Assembly: GCA_035948855.1 (NCBI GenBank)
Contig: DASZIT010000057.1
Coordinates: forward strand, 1 to 64,000
Direction of reading: 5' to 3'
Length of the DNA stretch: 64,000 nt
DNA from: DASZIT01 sp035948855
Lineage (GTDB): Bacteria; Actinomycetota; Acidimicrobiia; Acidimicrobiales; RAAP-2
The position numbers were made by a program, and so were the translations under genes. Below, one piece after another: positions 24,000 through 32,508 of the stretch. The notes under the pieces are model-generated. The model worked only from the letters and a program-made list of their open reading frames with translations, did no database searches and was not told the DNA's origin. Each line of letters opens with the position of its first letter. Position 1 is the first letter of the stretch.

Positions 24000-25034
24000 A
24001 TGAAGGTTGCCGAAATTGGTTCGGTGTTTACGGAGCGCGGTGCGAGCCGAGGTGCTCTTCCACCTGAAGGCCACAGACGGAGCCATCGCCTTTCGAGGAG
24101 CGTGACCGCGGTCGCGGTCCTGATCGCTGCGGCGCTAGTCGCCTCGGGATCCGGGTTGAATCCGCCCGGAACTGCGGTTGCCGCGCAACACGTCGTGGCC
24201 CGGGCGTCGGTGGCATCAGGCAACGGATACTGGCTCGTTACCTCGGCCGGACAGGTCTATGCCTATGGTGGTGCCAGCTACTACGGCGGGATGAGCGGCC
24301 AGCAACTCAATAAGCCAATCATCGGCATCTCATCCACTCCCGATGGCAATGGTTACTGGCTGTTCGCCAGCGATGGCGGTGTCTTTGCCTTCGGCGACGC
24401 AACCTTCCTCGGCTCGCAAGGCGCAATGGGCACGTCTGCCCCGGTCGTCGCGGGGGCAATCCAGGGAGCGACAGGCGCCGCCGGACCGACCGGGGCGACC
24501 GGTGCAACCGGTGCAACCGGTGCAACCGGTGCCACCGGGACCGCCGGTGCAACCGGTGCGACCGGAGCCGCAGGGGCCGGCGGGGCCAGTGGACCCCAGG
24601 GTCCTCCGGGGCCTCAGGGAACGCCAGGCCAGCCGAATTTCGGGGAGATCTACAACCTTGCCGGTCAGGTCGTGGCCATTGAAGGTCCGGTTGCCTTTGA
24701 CTCCAACGGTCCACTTTCTGGGTTCACCCACACGGCGGGCACCCCCGGTATTAGCGTGGTGACCGCCGGCACCTACCTTGTCAAGTTCTTGGTGTCTGCT
24801 CTCCAACCCAGTCAATTCGCGTTGTTTGACAACGGAGCGCCCATCGCCGGGACTACGTTCGGTTCCGGCGGCGGTACACAACAGAACAACGGCCAGGCCA
24901 TGGTGACGCTGGCCGCCGGTGACATTCTGACCTTGGTCAACCACTCGTCCGCTTCGGCCATCATCCTCCAGACGCTCGCTGGGGGTACGCAACCCAACGT
25001 CAACGCATCCCTGACGATTCAGCAGCTGGCATGA
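24000..25034 (+). CDS. collagen-like surface protein with GYW repeats and C-terminal jelly-roll-like domain
   Basis: A 344-residue exported protein. A long N-terminus leads into a hydrophobic signal segment (VTAVAVLIAAALVASGSG). Two repeats follow (GNGYWLVTSAGQVYAYGGA and GNGYWLFASDGGVFAFGDA), a repeat I associate with Acidimicrobiia surface proteins. Residues 156-212 are 19 uninterrupted Gly-X-Y triplets, mostly GAT, ending in GPQGPPGPQGTPGQP. The C-terminal ~130 residues look like the beta-rich C1q/BclA-type domain that ends bacterial collagen-like proteins. The ATG at 24000 has GAGGAGG 8 bases upstream; the GTG at 23973 is less likely. It is a single gene. It probably forms a trimeric stalk on the cell surface. 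Confidence 0.8.
   Translation: MKVAEIGSVFTERGASRGALPPEGHRRSHRLSRSVTAVAVLIAAALVASGSGLNPPGTAVAAQHVVARASVASGNGYWLVTSAGQVYAYGGASYYGGMSGQQLNKPIIGISSTPDGNGYWLFASDGGVFAFGDATFLGSQGAMGTSAPVVAGAIQGATGAAGPTGATGATGATGATGATGTAGATGATGAAGAGGASGPQGPPGPQGTPGQPNFGEIYNLAGQVVAIEGPVAFDSNGPLSGFTHTAGTPGISVVTAGTYLVKFLVSALQPSQFALFDNGAPIAGTTFGSGGGTQQNNGQAMVTLAAGDILTLVNHSSASAIILQTLAGGTQPNVNASLTIQQLA
24465..24635 (+). repeat. Gly-X-Y collagen-like tandem repeat with 9-bp DNA units
   Basis: Nineteen consecutive Gly-X-Y codon triplets. Between 24501 and 24536 the DNA consists of near-identical 9-bp units, GGTGCAACC, three exact and one varied (GGTGCCACC), with another pair of related units near 24546-24563. Such short units can expand or contract by slippage, changing the length of the triple helix in steps of three residues without shifting the frame. 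Confidence 0.85.
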
Positions 25035-25152
25035 CTGGCGGTAGTCGCACGCTCAGGTGCAGTGCTCAGACGAAGGGCATGTCGTACCAGTCAGAGTAGA
25101 CGTCCCCGAAACGGCATGACGGCAGCTTCCCGGACAAGGGAGTCTCGCCGGA

Positions 25153-25179
25153 TGTCGAGAATCTGTTTGCAGCATCGAT
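25153..25179 (+). promoter_or_regulatory. ECF42-like promoter before the DGPF protein gene
   Basis: TGTCGA (25153-25158) and CGAT (25176-25179) are separated by 17 bases, about 50 bases before the DGPF gene. From general knowledge, ECF42 sigma factors recognise TGTCGA at -35 and a CGA/CGT-type -10 element upstream of their DGPF partner genes. The match suggests that the sigma factor encoded at 25630-26859 drives its own operon. Confidence 0.5.
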
Positions 25180-25231
25180 GTGTAGGTGAGCGGCGCCATC
25201 AAGACGCCGCCACATCAGGAAGGATGGAACC

Positions 25232-25633
25232 ATGCGATACATGCTGTTGCAGAACTACGGCGGGGTCGAGTCGGACTGTGAGCCGATGACCGAGTGGACT
25301 CCGGGGGAAGTCAAGGCCCATATCGACTTCCAGCAGGCGATGAACCACGGGCTGATCGAACGCGGTGAATTGGTTGACGCTCAAGGACTGGCCGGACCGG
25401 AAGTAGCCAAGTTCGTGGTGTCGGACGGGGCCGGCGCTCCGGTGATCACCGATGGGCCGTTCCCGGAGTCCAAGGAACTGCTGGCCGGCTACCGGCTGGT
25501 GGATGTCGAATCGGTTGAGCGGGCAATCGAGATCGCCGCCCAGGCGTCGGCGGCACCCGGCCAGAGGGGATTGCCGATCCGCCAGCGTATCGAGGTCCGT
25601 GAGGTGTTGAGCGCCCCTGATCCCGAGGTGTGA
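25232..25633 (+). CDS. YCII-related (DGPF) protein
   Basis: A 133-residue protein of the YCII/DGPF family. The opening MRYMLLQNYGG and the core VITDGPFPESKELLAGYRLVDV carry the name-giving DGPF motif. The biochemical role is unknown; the fold is ferredoxin-like. Its stop overlaps the GTG of a sigma factor gene by 4 bases, which is the standard arrangement of the ECF42 group, where the sigma factor controls DGPF genes. A matching promoter element lies at 25153-25179. An AAGGATGG stretch precedes the ATG. Confidence 0.85.
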   Translation: MRYMLLQNYGGVESDCEPMTEWTPGEVKAHIDFQQAMNHGLIERGELVDAQGLAGPEVAKFVVSDGAGAPVITDGPFPESKELLAGYRLVDVESVERAIEIAAQASAAPGQRGLPIRQRIEVREVLSAPDPEV

Positions 25634-26859
25634 CCACCACCGGAAGCACCGAGGGTCTGCTCCGCGAGCTGGCGCCGCAGGTCCTCGGTGTGATGGTCCG
25701 CCGCTACGGCAACTTCGCCGACGCCGAGGACGCCGTCCAGGAGGCGCTCGTCACCGCCACCACCACCTGGCCCACCAACGGGGAGCCCGAAAACCCCCTG
25801 GGCTGGCTCATCCGGGTCGCCGGCCGCCGGATGGCCGACCAGTACCGCCAGGACGCCAACCGCCGCCGTCGGGAGGACCTCGCCGCCTCCTGGTCCCTCG
25901 ACGTCCCCGATCCCGTCCCGGGGACCGACGACACGCTGGTCCTGATCTTCATGTGCTGTCACCCGTTGCTCTCTCCGGCCTCAGCCATAGCCCTCACCTT
26001 GCGAGCCGTCGGCGGGCTCACTACCCGCGAGATCGCCACCGCTTTCCTCGTCCCGGAGTCGACCATGGCCCAGCGGATCAGTCGGGCCAAGGCCAAGCTC
26101 AAAGGTTCGGACGAGCCGTTCGCCCTTCCGGCACCCGACCAGCGGGCCGAGCGCTTGCGCTCGGTGCTGCATGTCCTCTACCTCCTGTTCAACGAGGGTT
26201 ACGCCAGCAGCAGTGGCCCGGACCTCGCCCGTACCGACTTGTCCGGTGAGGCCATCCGTCTGGCTCGGAGCGTGCATGCTGCACTGGCCAAAGATTCCGA
26301 AGTGACCGGTCTGCTTGCCCTCATGCTGCTGACCGACGCCCGTCGGAGTGCCCGTACCCGTCCAGATGGCGAACTCGTCCCCCTATCCCAACAGGATCGC
26401 CGGCTCTGGGACCGGCAGCTGATCGCCGAGGGGGTGGTGCTCATCACCGGTGCGCTGCGGCAGGGGAGGGTGGGGGAGTATCAGGTCCAAGCGGCCATTG
26501 CCGCCGTCCACGACCAGTCTCCCAGCCATGCCGATACCGACTGGTCCGAGATCCTGACCCTCTACGGCCTGCTCGAACGGATGACCGGCAATCCGATGGT
26601 CACCCTCAACCGGGCGGTGGCCGCGGCCATGGCCCACGGGCCCGGTTCCGGCCTGGCGCTGCTCGACGGTCTCGGCGAGCGGCTCGGCGACCACCACCGC
26701 CTTCATTCCGTGCGTGGGCACCTCCTCGAGATGGCCGGCGACACCCAGGCCGCCGTCTCCGAGCTCCGCACCGCCGCCGCTCTGGCCACCAATCTCCGGG
26801 AGCAGCATTACCTCGTTACCGAGGCGGCCCGCCTGACCACGGAGCTCGCCGAGGACTGA
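25630..26859 (+). CDS. RNA polymerase ECF sigma factor, ECF42/COG4941 type
   Basis: A 409-residue sigma factor. Region 2 is seen in YGNFADAEDAVQEALVTA and NPLGWLIRVAGRRMADQYR. Region 4 is in LTTREIATAFLVPESTMAQRISRAKAKLK. The remaining ~230 residues form the long C-terminal extension typical of this group (LLFNEGYASSSG, LTLYGLLERMTGNPMVTLNRAVAAAM, then TPR-like helices). No anti-sigma gene is nearby, as expected: the C-terminal domain is thought to be regulatory. It is cotranscribed with the DGPF gene (GTGA overlap). The 3' flank leads to the DUF1800 operon after 142 bases. Confidence 0.85.
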   Translation: MTTTGSTEGLLRELAPQVLGVMVRRYGNFADAEDAVQEALVTATTTWPTNGEPENPLGWLIRVAGRRMADQYRQDANRRRREDLAASWSLDVPDPVPGTDDTLVLIFMCCHPLLSPASAIALTLRAVGGLTTREIATAFLVPESTMAQRISRAKAKLKGSDEPFALPAPDQRAERLRSVLHVLYLLFNEGYASSSGPDLARTDLSGEAIRLARSVHAALAKDSEVTGLLALMLLTDARRSARTRPDGELVPLSQQDRRLWDRQLIAEGVVLITGALRQGRVGEYQVQAAIAAVHDQSPSHADTDWSEILTLYGLLERMTGNPMVTLNRAVAAAMAHGPGSGLALLDGLGERLGDHHRLHSVRGHLLEMAGDTQAAVSELRTAAALATNLREQHYLVTEAARLTTELAED

Positions 26860-26873
26860 CCTCCCAGCCGGTC

Positions 26874-26913
26874 TTCACAGTTTCCTCATATGGTGCTCAC
26901 CGACATCTCATAT
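26874..26913. promoter_or_regulatory. 11-bp-period repeats upstream of the DUF1800 operon (OmpR-type response regulator site)
   Basis: TTCACAG (26874), CTCATAT (26885), CTCACCG (26896) and CTCATAT (26907) begin exactly 11 bp apart. On the other strand they read as TGARNA-like half-sites. Direct repeats with 11-bp period are the usual binding pattern of OmpR/PhoB-family regulators. The best candidate is the regulator at 31713-32390, whose kinase gene converges with this operon; a similar sequence lies upstream of that regulator (32443-32459). Confidence 0.5.
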
Positions 26914-27001
26914 CTCCTGCCCACCATGGAGAGGTGACGAGACGTGGCCATCTGGCTCCCGACCCGGTCGGGCCACCCGATCCGAGGGCGTCGCGGCCGG
27001 G

Positions 27002-28318
27002 GTGAGTACCGACCCATCCGCCTCGTTCGCCCTCCTCTACCGCCGGGCGGGATTTGGGGCTTCGGCCGCGCAGATCGCCACCCTGGCAGGTCAGCCCTAC
27101 TCCACCACGGTGGACCAGTTGGTGACTCCGCTGGGTGGCCCCGACCCAGGCGCCGATAGGGTCCCACCGCCCCAGTTGTCCCCGCCGCCCTCGAACTATG
27201 CCCAGCTGAAGAACGACCCGACCGCCCGCCAGGCCCTGGCCCGCACCCTGGCCATCCAGAAGGTCGCCCTCACCAACTGGTGGCTGGGGAGGATGGTTGC
27301 CACCACCAACCCGCTCCAGGAGAAGCTCACCTTCCTCCTCCACGGCCATTTCCCCACCGCCATCTCCAAGGTTCGATTTCCCATCTACATGTATGGACAG
27401 AACCAGCTCTTCCGGACGAAGGGATCGGGCGACTTCGACGCCCTCACCCAGGCGGTGGCCACCGATCCGGCCATGCTCATCTGGCTCGATGCCGCGTCTG
27501 ACATCGGCTCGAGTCCCAATGAGAATTTCGCCCGAGAGCTGATGGAGCGGTTCACCATGGGCATCGGCAACTACACCGAGGACGACGTGCGGGCTGGTGC
27601 GGCTTGCTTTTCGGGTTGGCGGCTCAATCGAGTAACCAGCGCCTTCACCATCGATGCCAAGCAGCACAACAACTCGCCGCAGACATTTCTCGGGAACCAG
27701 ATCAACTCCGGTCAGCAAGCCATCGACCTGGCCACCCATAGCGACGCGTCGGCGAAATTCGTCCCCGCCGCCCTGTGGAGCCATCTGGCCTATCCGGTTA
27801 CCACCCAGGACCCGGTGGTGGCCGACCTTTCTCCTGGATATGCGGCCGATCGAAACGTCGCCACTCTGCTACGCGCCATCTTCCAGCATCCCTCATTCGT
27901 CTCCAGTGCTTCGCTCACCGGACTGATCAAGCAGCCCACCGAATACGTTGTCGGCGCCCTCCGGGCCCTCGGCGTCAAGGCGACGAGCCTAAGCAGTCTT
28001 CCCGTGCAAGCCACCCTCGCCGGGCTCGGCCAGGTCCTGTTCAACCCGCCCAGCGTCGGCGGCTGGGAACAGAACGAGTACTGGCTGTCAACGGCCGCGG
28101 CTCTGACCCGTTGGGACTTCGCCCACCGCCTGGCCACTACCGCCGATATCTCGTCGGTCGCCGACCAACCGGCGGCCGGCCGGGTCGACGCCACCGCCGC
28201 CCTTCTGTCACTGAGCGGGTGGTCGACCACCACCGCGGCCGCCCTCCAGCAGGCGGCCGGCAACCCCGAGACCCTGGTCACTCTCGGTCTGGTATCCCCC
28301 GAGTACGTCAGCAACTGA
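27002..28318 (+). CDS. DUF1800 domain-containing protein
   Basis: A 438-residue DUF1800 protein. It shows the family's opening LLYRRAGFGASAAQIATL and the central LTFLLHGHFPTAISKV, followed by SPNENFARELMERFTMGIGNYTEDDV. The C-terminal half contains IDLATHSDASAKFVPAALW and PPSVGGWEQNEYW. Molecular role unknown. DUF1800 genes are almost always next to DUF1501 genes, and that is so here, 6 bases downstream. No signal peptide is seen, so it may be exported together with its Tat-dependent partner or act inside. The start is a GTG at 27002. OmpR-type repeats lie about 90-130 bases upstream. Confidence 0.85.
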   Translation: MSTDPSASFALLYRRAGFGASAAQIATLAGQPYSTTVDQLVTPLGGPDPGADRVPPPQLSPPPSNYAQLKNDPTARQALARTLAIQKVALTNWWLGRMVATTNPLQEKLTFLLHGHFPTAISKVRFPIYMYGQNQLFRTKGSGDFDALTQAVATDPAMLIWLDAASDIGSSPNENFARELMERFTMGIGNYTEDDVRAGAACFSGWRLNRVTSAFTIDAKQHNNSPQTFLGNQINSGQQAIDLATHSDASAKFVPAALWSHLAYPVTTQDPVVADLSPGYAADRNVATLLRAIFQHPSFVSSASLTGLIKQPTEYVVGALRALGVKATSLSSLPVQATLAGLGQVLFNPPSVGGWEQNEYWLSTAAALTRWDFAHRLATTADISSVADQPAAGRVDATAALLSLSGWSTTTAAALQQAAGNPETLVTLGLVSPEYVSN

Positions 28319-28324
28319 GGCGCC

Positions 28325-29725
28325 ATGGACCAATTTCCGGAAGAGAACCCGTTCGTCCCCTCGTCCCCCTTTTCCCGCCCGGCCGGGCCGATGGCCGATG
28401 ACGACGATCACGACGGGCCAACCAGCGGGTTCAGCCGGCGAAGGTTCCTGGCCCTGGCCGGTGGCATGGGCGCGATAGGCGCCCTCGGGGTGACGCTCGG
28501 TCCGCGAGCCTGGGATTCGCTATTCGGTGGGGGCACCGGTTCGGCAGGGGCACTCGGCTCCTCCACCGGGAAGACGCTGGTGCTCCTGACCCTGTACGGG
28601 GGTAACGACGGGATGAACACCGTCATCCCCTATCAAGATCCCGCCTACGCCAGCTACCGGGGCCAGCTGGCCATCAAGGAGTCAACCGTGCTCCCGCTGG
28701 GCGAGGGATTCGGCCTCCACCCGGCCCTCCCCGGCTTCAAGAAGCTCTGGGACGCCAAACAGCTGGCCGTCGTCCAGGGCGTCGGCTTCGCCAATCCCAA
28801 CTACAGCCACTTCGAGTCGATGGATATCTGGCAGAGCGGTGTCCCGGACACGCCGGTGAGCTCCGGCTGGCTCGGCCGCTGGCTGGACGGCACCAACGCC
28901 AGCCCGCTCCGGGCTTTGGGCATCGGCCCCACGCTGCCCACCGCGCTGACCGGTGAGAAGGTCCAAGGTGCCGCGGTGCCACCGGGGACCTTTGTCTTGC
29001 CCGGCGACCCGACGGAGCAGGCACTGTACGCGTCGATGGCCCGGTCCGGGAGCTCCGAGACGCGGCTGTTGGCCGAGGCGGCGATGGCCAACGCCAATCT
29101 CCTCGACGTGCAACGCACGATCGGCCCGACTTTGAATCAGACGGCGAACAGCGATCCGCTCCAACTCAAGAGCGCGGATTCCAACAGCCTCGCCGGCGGG
29201 AATGAAGCGGCCCTGGCCATCGCCAATGGCGGTGGGGGACTGTCCAGCGCCAACGTGCTCGCCACCCAGCTGAGCATGGTGGCCAATCTCATTTTGGCCG
29301 GCGCCGAAACCGAGGTCTACAGCGTCGAGCTCGGTGGCTTTGATACCCACTCGGCCCAGGCCGACACCCAGTCGAATCTGCTGGGGCAGGTCGATGTCGC
29401 GGTGTCGGCCTTCTTGCATGCCATCTCCACCCATCCGCGCGGCCAGGACACGGTGGTGGTGATCTACACCGAGTTCGGCCGAAGGGTATGGGCCAACGCC
29501 AGCGAAGGCACCGATCACGGATGGGCCAACGTCGTGTTCGCCGCCGGACAGCCGGTGCGCGGCGGGTTCTACGGGGACCCGCCGAGCCTGTCCAAGCTCT
29601 CCGAGGGAAACCTCATTTACACCACCGACTTCCGCTCGGTGTACGCCACCGTGTTCGACAACGTCCTCGGCGTCGACCCGAAGCCGTTCCTCAACGGGTC
29701 ATTCAAGACCATGCCGTTCGTGTAG
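28325..29725 (+). CDS. DUF1501 domain-containing protein with Tat signal
   Basis: A 466-residue DUF1501 protein, a relative of the alkaline phosphatase/sulfatase fold. After about 38 acidic residues comes a twin-arginine signal (SRRRFLALAGGMGAIGALG). The mature part starts KTLVLLTLYGGNDGMNTVIPY, continues with QGVGFANPNYSHFESMDIWQ, and near the end has VVVIYTEFGRRVWANASEG and DHGWANV. These are the conserved metal-site-like regions of the family. It should be folded in the cytoplasm and exported by Tat, perhaps carrying DUF1800 with it. It is the second gene of a three-gene operon. Confidence 0.85.
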   Translation: MDQFPEENPFVPSSPFSRPAGPMADDDDHDGPTSGFSRRRFLALAGGMGAIGALGVTLGPRAWDSLFGGGTGSAGALGSSTGKTLVLLTLYGGNDGMNTVIPYQDPAYASYRGQLAIKESTVLPLGEGFGLHPALPGFKKLWDAKQLAVVQGVGFANPNYSHFESMDIWQSGVPDTPVSSGWLGRWLDGTNASPLRALGIGPTLPTALTGEKVQGAAVPPGTFVLPGDPTEQALYASMARSGSSETRLLAEAAMANANLLDVQRTIGPTLNQTANSDPLQLKSADSNSLAGGNEAALAIANGGGGLSSANVLATQLSMVANLILAGAETEVYSVELGGFDTHSAQADTQSNLLGQVDVAVSAFLHAISTHPRGQDTVVVIYTEFGRRVWANASEGTDHGWANVVFAAGQPVRGGFYGDPPSLSKLSEGNLIYTTDFRSVYATVFDNVLGVDPKPFLNGSFKTMPFV

Positions 29726-29778
29726 AAGACCTCCCCTTTCTCACGTCCCAACCATCTTCAACCGGACAAGGAGTCACC

Positions 29779-30270
29779 GTGGCCAAGCTCACTGCACTGA
29801 TTCGGTCCCATCGGCTGCTCGCCGAGGCCGGTGTGGCCGTCATCGCCCTTGGCGGGGGGGTAGGAGTCGGCTTCGGGATCTCGGACTCGGGAGGGTCGGC
29901 GTCGACGGTGGCGGACCCGACGCCGACCGCGCCCACCACCCCGGCCACCACCGCGCCAAAGAGCCAGAGCCAACCGAAGGCCCAGGGCGTCCGGGGTCAG
30001 ATCACCGCGGAGAACGGATCGACGTGGACGGTCATGTCCCGAGCCGGCAAGTCGGTCACCGTCGACATCTCATCGTCGACCCAATTCGGGACCAAGGCCC
30101 AACCGGCGTCCGCGTCGCAGTTCGTACCCGGAAGCCAGATCGCTGCCATCGGGACCCGAGCGGGAACGACGGTGACGGCGACCAGAGTGTTCGTCCCCGT
30201 CGCCGCCAACCCGACGACACCCAGCCCGTCGTCGCCGACAACCGTTGCCCCCTCGAGTGCCTCGAGCTGA
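29779..30270 (+). CDS. membrane-anchored protein with small extracytoplasmic beta domain (DUF5666-like)
   Basis: A 163-residue protein. A short basic N-terminus and one hydrophobic segment (AEAGVAVIALGGGVGVGFG) are followed by a Thr/Pro/Ala-rich linker. A domain of about 80 residues comes next (GVRGQITAENGSTWTVMSRA, KSVTVDISSSTQF, PGSQIAAIGTRAGTTVTATR). This pattern resembles the DUF5666 OB-like domain. A second Pro/Ser/Thr tail ends the protein. The GTG at 29779 has AAGGAG 6 bases upstream. It follows DUF1501 by 53 bases. Its stop is 2 bases from that of the convergent kinase gene. Function unknown. Confidence 0.65.
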   Translation: MAKLTALIRSHRLLAEAGVAVIALGGGVGVGFGISDSGGSASTVADPTPTAPTTPATTAPKSQSQPKAQGVRGQITAENGSTWTVMSRAGKSVTVDISSSTQFGTKAQPASASQFVPGSQIAAIGTRAGTTVTATRVFVPVAANPTTPSPSSPTTVAPSSASS

Positions 30271-30272
30271 CG

Positions 30273-31682
30273 TCAGCCCGGGCCCGTAGCTTCCCCGCCG
30301 GCACGGGACCCGTCCCAGGGCGACACCGTCACGATGAAGCGGGAGCCCCCGGTGGCGCTGACGGGGGATTCTGCCCGGATGGCGGCGCCCATGGCGGCGG
30401 CGATCTCCGCGACGATGGCCAGCCCGAGGCCGGAACCGATCTGACGGTTTGGCCCCCGGTCGGCCTGGTAGAACCGGTCGAACACTCTCGGGAGATCTTC
30501 CGGCGCGATCCCGGGCCCGTCGTCCTGGACGACGATGCTCAGTGCCGACGGAAGTCGGGGATCGGCAGAGCCCGACAGCGACACGGTGACGGCGGTGCGG
30601 GCATAGGTGAGCGCGTTCTCGATGAGGTTGGCCATCAGCTGAGCCAGCCGGTCGGGATCGGCGGCCAGCTCGACGGTCGGCTGATCCGGGACGTTGACCA
30701 CCAGATCCAATCCCGTCCTTTCGGCCACGGGACGGAATCCGTTCGTCGCCATGGTCACCACTTCGGCGGCATTGGTCGGACGGATCTGCATGGACAACTG
30801 CTTGGTCTCGAGCTTGGCCAAGTCGAGCAAGTCGCCCACCAGTCGTTCCAACCGGCGCGACTCGGTGATGATCACCGCCGCCGCTTCGGAGGTGTCATCG
30901 ATGGCGCCGTCCTGGATGGCTTCGGCAAAACCGCGGATCGAGGTCAACGGGGTGCGCAGGTCGTGGGACACCGACAACAGCATCTGGCGCTCGCGACCCC
31001 GGGCATCGGCCAGGCTCTGGGCCATCACGTTGATCGAGTTGGCCAGGGAGGAGAACTCCGCGTAGTCGCGCTCGCGTACCGAGACCCGGCTCTGCAGGTC
31101 GCCGGAGGCGATTTGCCCGGTCACCTGCATGGCCTCGATCAGGGGCCGAGACATCCGCCGGCTCATCTGCCACGCCACCAACGCCGCGACGAGGAGTGTC
31201 ACCCCGCCGGCGATGATGAAATAGCCCCAACTCGGACCCAGATCCCCGACTTGCCGGGTCAGGAGAATGGCGAGTTGGCCGCTGAGATGGAGCCGGGCCC
31301 GATCCTGAGCCGTCAGGGTCACCGGCGCGGCGGCGAAGACCAGCGAACCGTTCCGACCGGAGATGGTTTGGCCGGCCAGCAGGAGTCCCGAGTTCAGATC
31401 GGCCCGGGTGAGGCCGGCGGGAAGCGCGGAGGTCACCTGTCCGCGGGCATTGATCGAGACGATCCTGGCATCCTCCAGGTTGAGGACGCGGCGGATCACC
31501 CGCAGCACCGTCAGTGACTGGGTGTGGGCGGTGCCCGACGTGAGCGACTTGGCCTCGGCCACGAGTTGTTGGGTGGCCTGCTGACGGGCGGAATTCCGGG
31601 TCAGCACCAGGCTCCCGGCCCCGGCGATGAGCAGGACGCCGGCCACCAATCCCACCAGGGCGACCATCAGCCGTCGTCGCAT
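30273..31682 (-). CDS. sensor histidine kinase with HAMP domain
   Basis: A 469-residue membrane sensor. The first membrane helix is at about residues 5-28 (LMVALVGLVAGVLLIAGAGSL), an extracytoplasmic sensor region of about 140 residues follows, and the second helix is near 175-190 (GYFIIAGGVTLLVAALVAW). HAMP (QMSRRMSRPLIEAMQVTGQI) leads to HisKA with SVSHDLRTPLTSI. The ATPase domain has NLIENALTYA, VVQDDGPGIAPEDLPRVFDRF and GSGLGLAIV. It lies 30 bases after the response regulator gene on the same strand. It converges with the DUF1800 operon and lies downstream of redox cassette 2, so it may control either. Confidence 0.85.
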   Translation of the reverse strand: MRRRLMVALVGLVAGVLLIAGAGSLVLTRNSARQQATQQLVAEAKSLTSGTAHTQSLTVLRVIRRVLNLEDARIVSINARGQVTSALPAGLTRADLNSGLLLAGQTISGRNGSLVFAAAPVTLTAQDRARLHLSGQLAILLTRQVGDLGPSWGYFIIAGGVTLLVAALVAWQMSRRMSRPLIEAMQVTGQIASGDLQSRVSVRERDYAEFSSLANSINVMAQSLADARGRERQMLLSVSHDLRTPLTSIRGFAEAIQDGAIDDTSEAAAVIITESRRLERLVGDLLDLAKLETKQLSMQIRPTNAAEVVTMATNGFRPVAERTGLDLVVNVPDQPTVELAADPDRLAQLMANLIENALTYARTAVTVSLSGSADPRLPSALSIVVQDDGPGIAPEDLPRVFDRFYQADRGPNRQIGSGLGLAIVAEIAAAMGAAIRAESPVSATGGSRFIVTVSPWDGSRAGGEATGPG

Positions 31683-31712
31683 GCCGCTCCCATCGTCGGT
31701 GGGCGGGCGATC

Positions 31713-32390
31713 TCAGCCCAGCCGATAGCCAACGCCCCACACCGTGGCCAGGGGAAGGGCGTCGCCGAGTTTCTTTCGCAGTTGCGCGACGTGGACGTCG
31801 ACAGTCCGTTCGTCTCCGTACCAGCCGGCACCCCAGACCGCATCCAAGAGTTGCTGCCGGGTCAGCGCCAGGCCGATGTTGTGGATCAGGAACCCGAGCA
31901 GATCGAACTCGCGGGTCGTCAGGGCCACCACCGCTCCGGTACGGAGCACTTCCCGGCGCCGGAGGTCGACCTCCAGATCACCGAGCGACAGGTTGTCCGG
32001 CTGGCGGGGGGCTTCCCCGGTCCGGCGAAGGATGGCCCGGACCCGGGCCACCAACTCCCTCGGGGAGAACGGCTTCACCAAATAGTCGTCGGCACCGAGT
32101 TCGAGGCCCAGGATCCGATCGACCTCATCGTCCCGAGCGGTCAGGAACAGGACCGGGATGTTGTCCTTGGCTCGGATCTCCCGGCAGATGTCGAACCCGT
32201 TCTTTCCGCCAGGAAGGCCGACATCGAGGATGACGAATACCGGGGGTTCCCGGGAGATGAGCGCGAGACCCTCGTCTCCGTCTCGAGCCAGCAACACCCG
32301 GAAACCGTCCTTGCGCAGGTACAGATCGACCAGGTCGGCGATGTGGGGATCGTCTTCGATGACGACGACAGTGCCGGTCTGATCACTCAT
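31713..32390 (-). CDS. OmpR/PhoB-family response regulator
   Basis: A 225-residue regulator. The receiver domain has the acidic pair EDD (12-14), phospho-acceptor Asp56 in VILDVGLPGG, and the Lys switch in GADDYLVKPFSPRELV. The C-terminal winged helix reads LTTREFDLLGFLIHNIG, VWGAGWYGDERTVDVHVAQLRKKLG and VWGVGYRLG. It is the upstream partner of the HAMP kinase (30273-31682). A sequence resembling the repeats before the DUF1800 operon lies 53-69 bases upstream (32443-32459), which suggests autoregulation. Confidence 0.9.
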   Translation of the reverse strand: MSDQTGTVVVIEDDPHIADLVDLYLRKDGFRVLLARDGDEGLALISREPPVFVILDVGLPGGKNGFDICREIRAKDNIPVLFLTARDDEVDRILGLELGADDYLVKPFSPRELVARVRAILRRTGEAPRQPDNLSLGDLEVDLRRREVLRTGAVVALTTREFDLLGFLIHNIGLALTRQQLLDAVWGAGWYGDERTVDVHVAQLRKKLGDALPLATVWGVGYRLG

Positions 32391-32442
32391 CGGACCCAGC
32401 CTGACACCTCCCGAGTCCGGTGGGGTTCCAATCCCCCGATCC

Positions 32443-32459
32443 CTAACAGAATCCTCATC
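32443..32459. promoter_or_regulatory. possible response-regulator half-sites upstream of the 31713-32390 regulator
   Basis: CTAACAGAATC followed by CTCATC, 11 bp apart. Its ACAG--TCCTCAT portion aligns with 11 of 13 bases of the repeat block before the DUF1800 operon (26877-26889). Only two half-sites are seen, so this is weaker evidence than that block. Confidence 0.35.
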
Positions 32460-32508
32460 TTTGCCGTCTTGGACGCGTTACCGCCGGTTCGATGAAGTAG
32501 GGCTCGGA

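Noticed and set aside
24492..24566. A CRISPR array or minisatellite outside genes.
   Set aside because: The 9-bp units are in frame within the collagen-like gene and have no spacers.
24465..24635. TGAT repeats in the collagen-like protein as ApbE flavinylation sites.
   Set aside because: They resemble part of the SGAT target motif, but no FMN_bind domain surrounds them and Gly-X-Y periodicity explains them fully.
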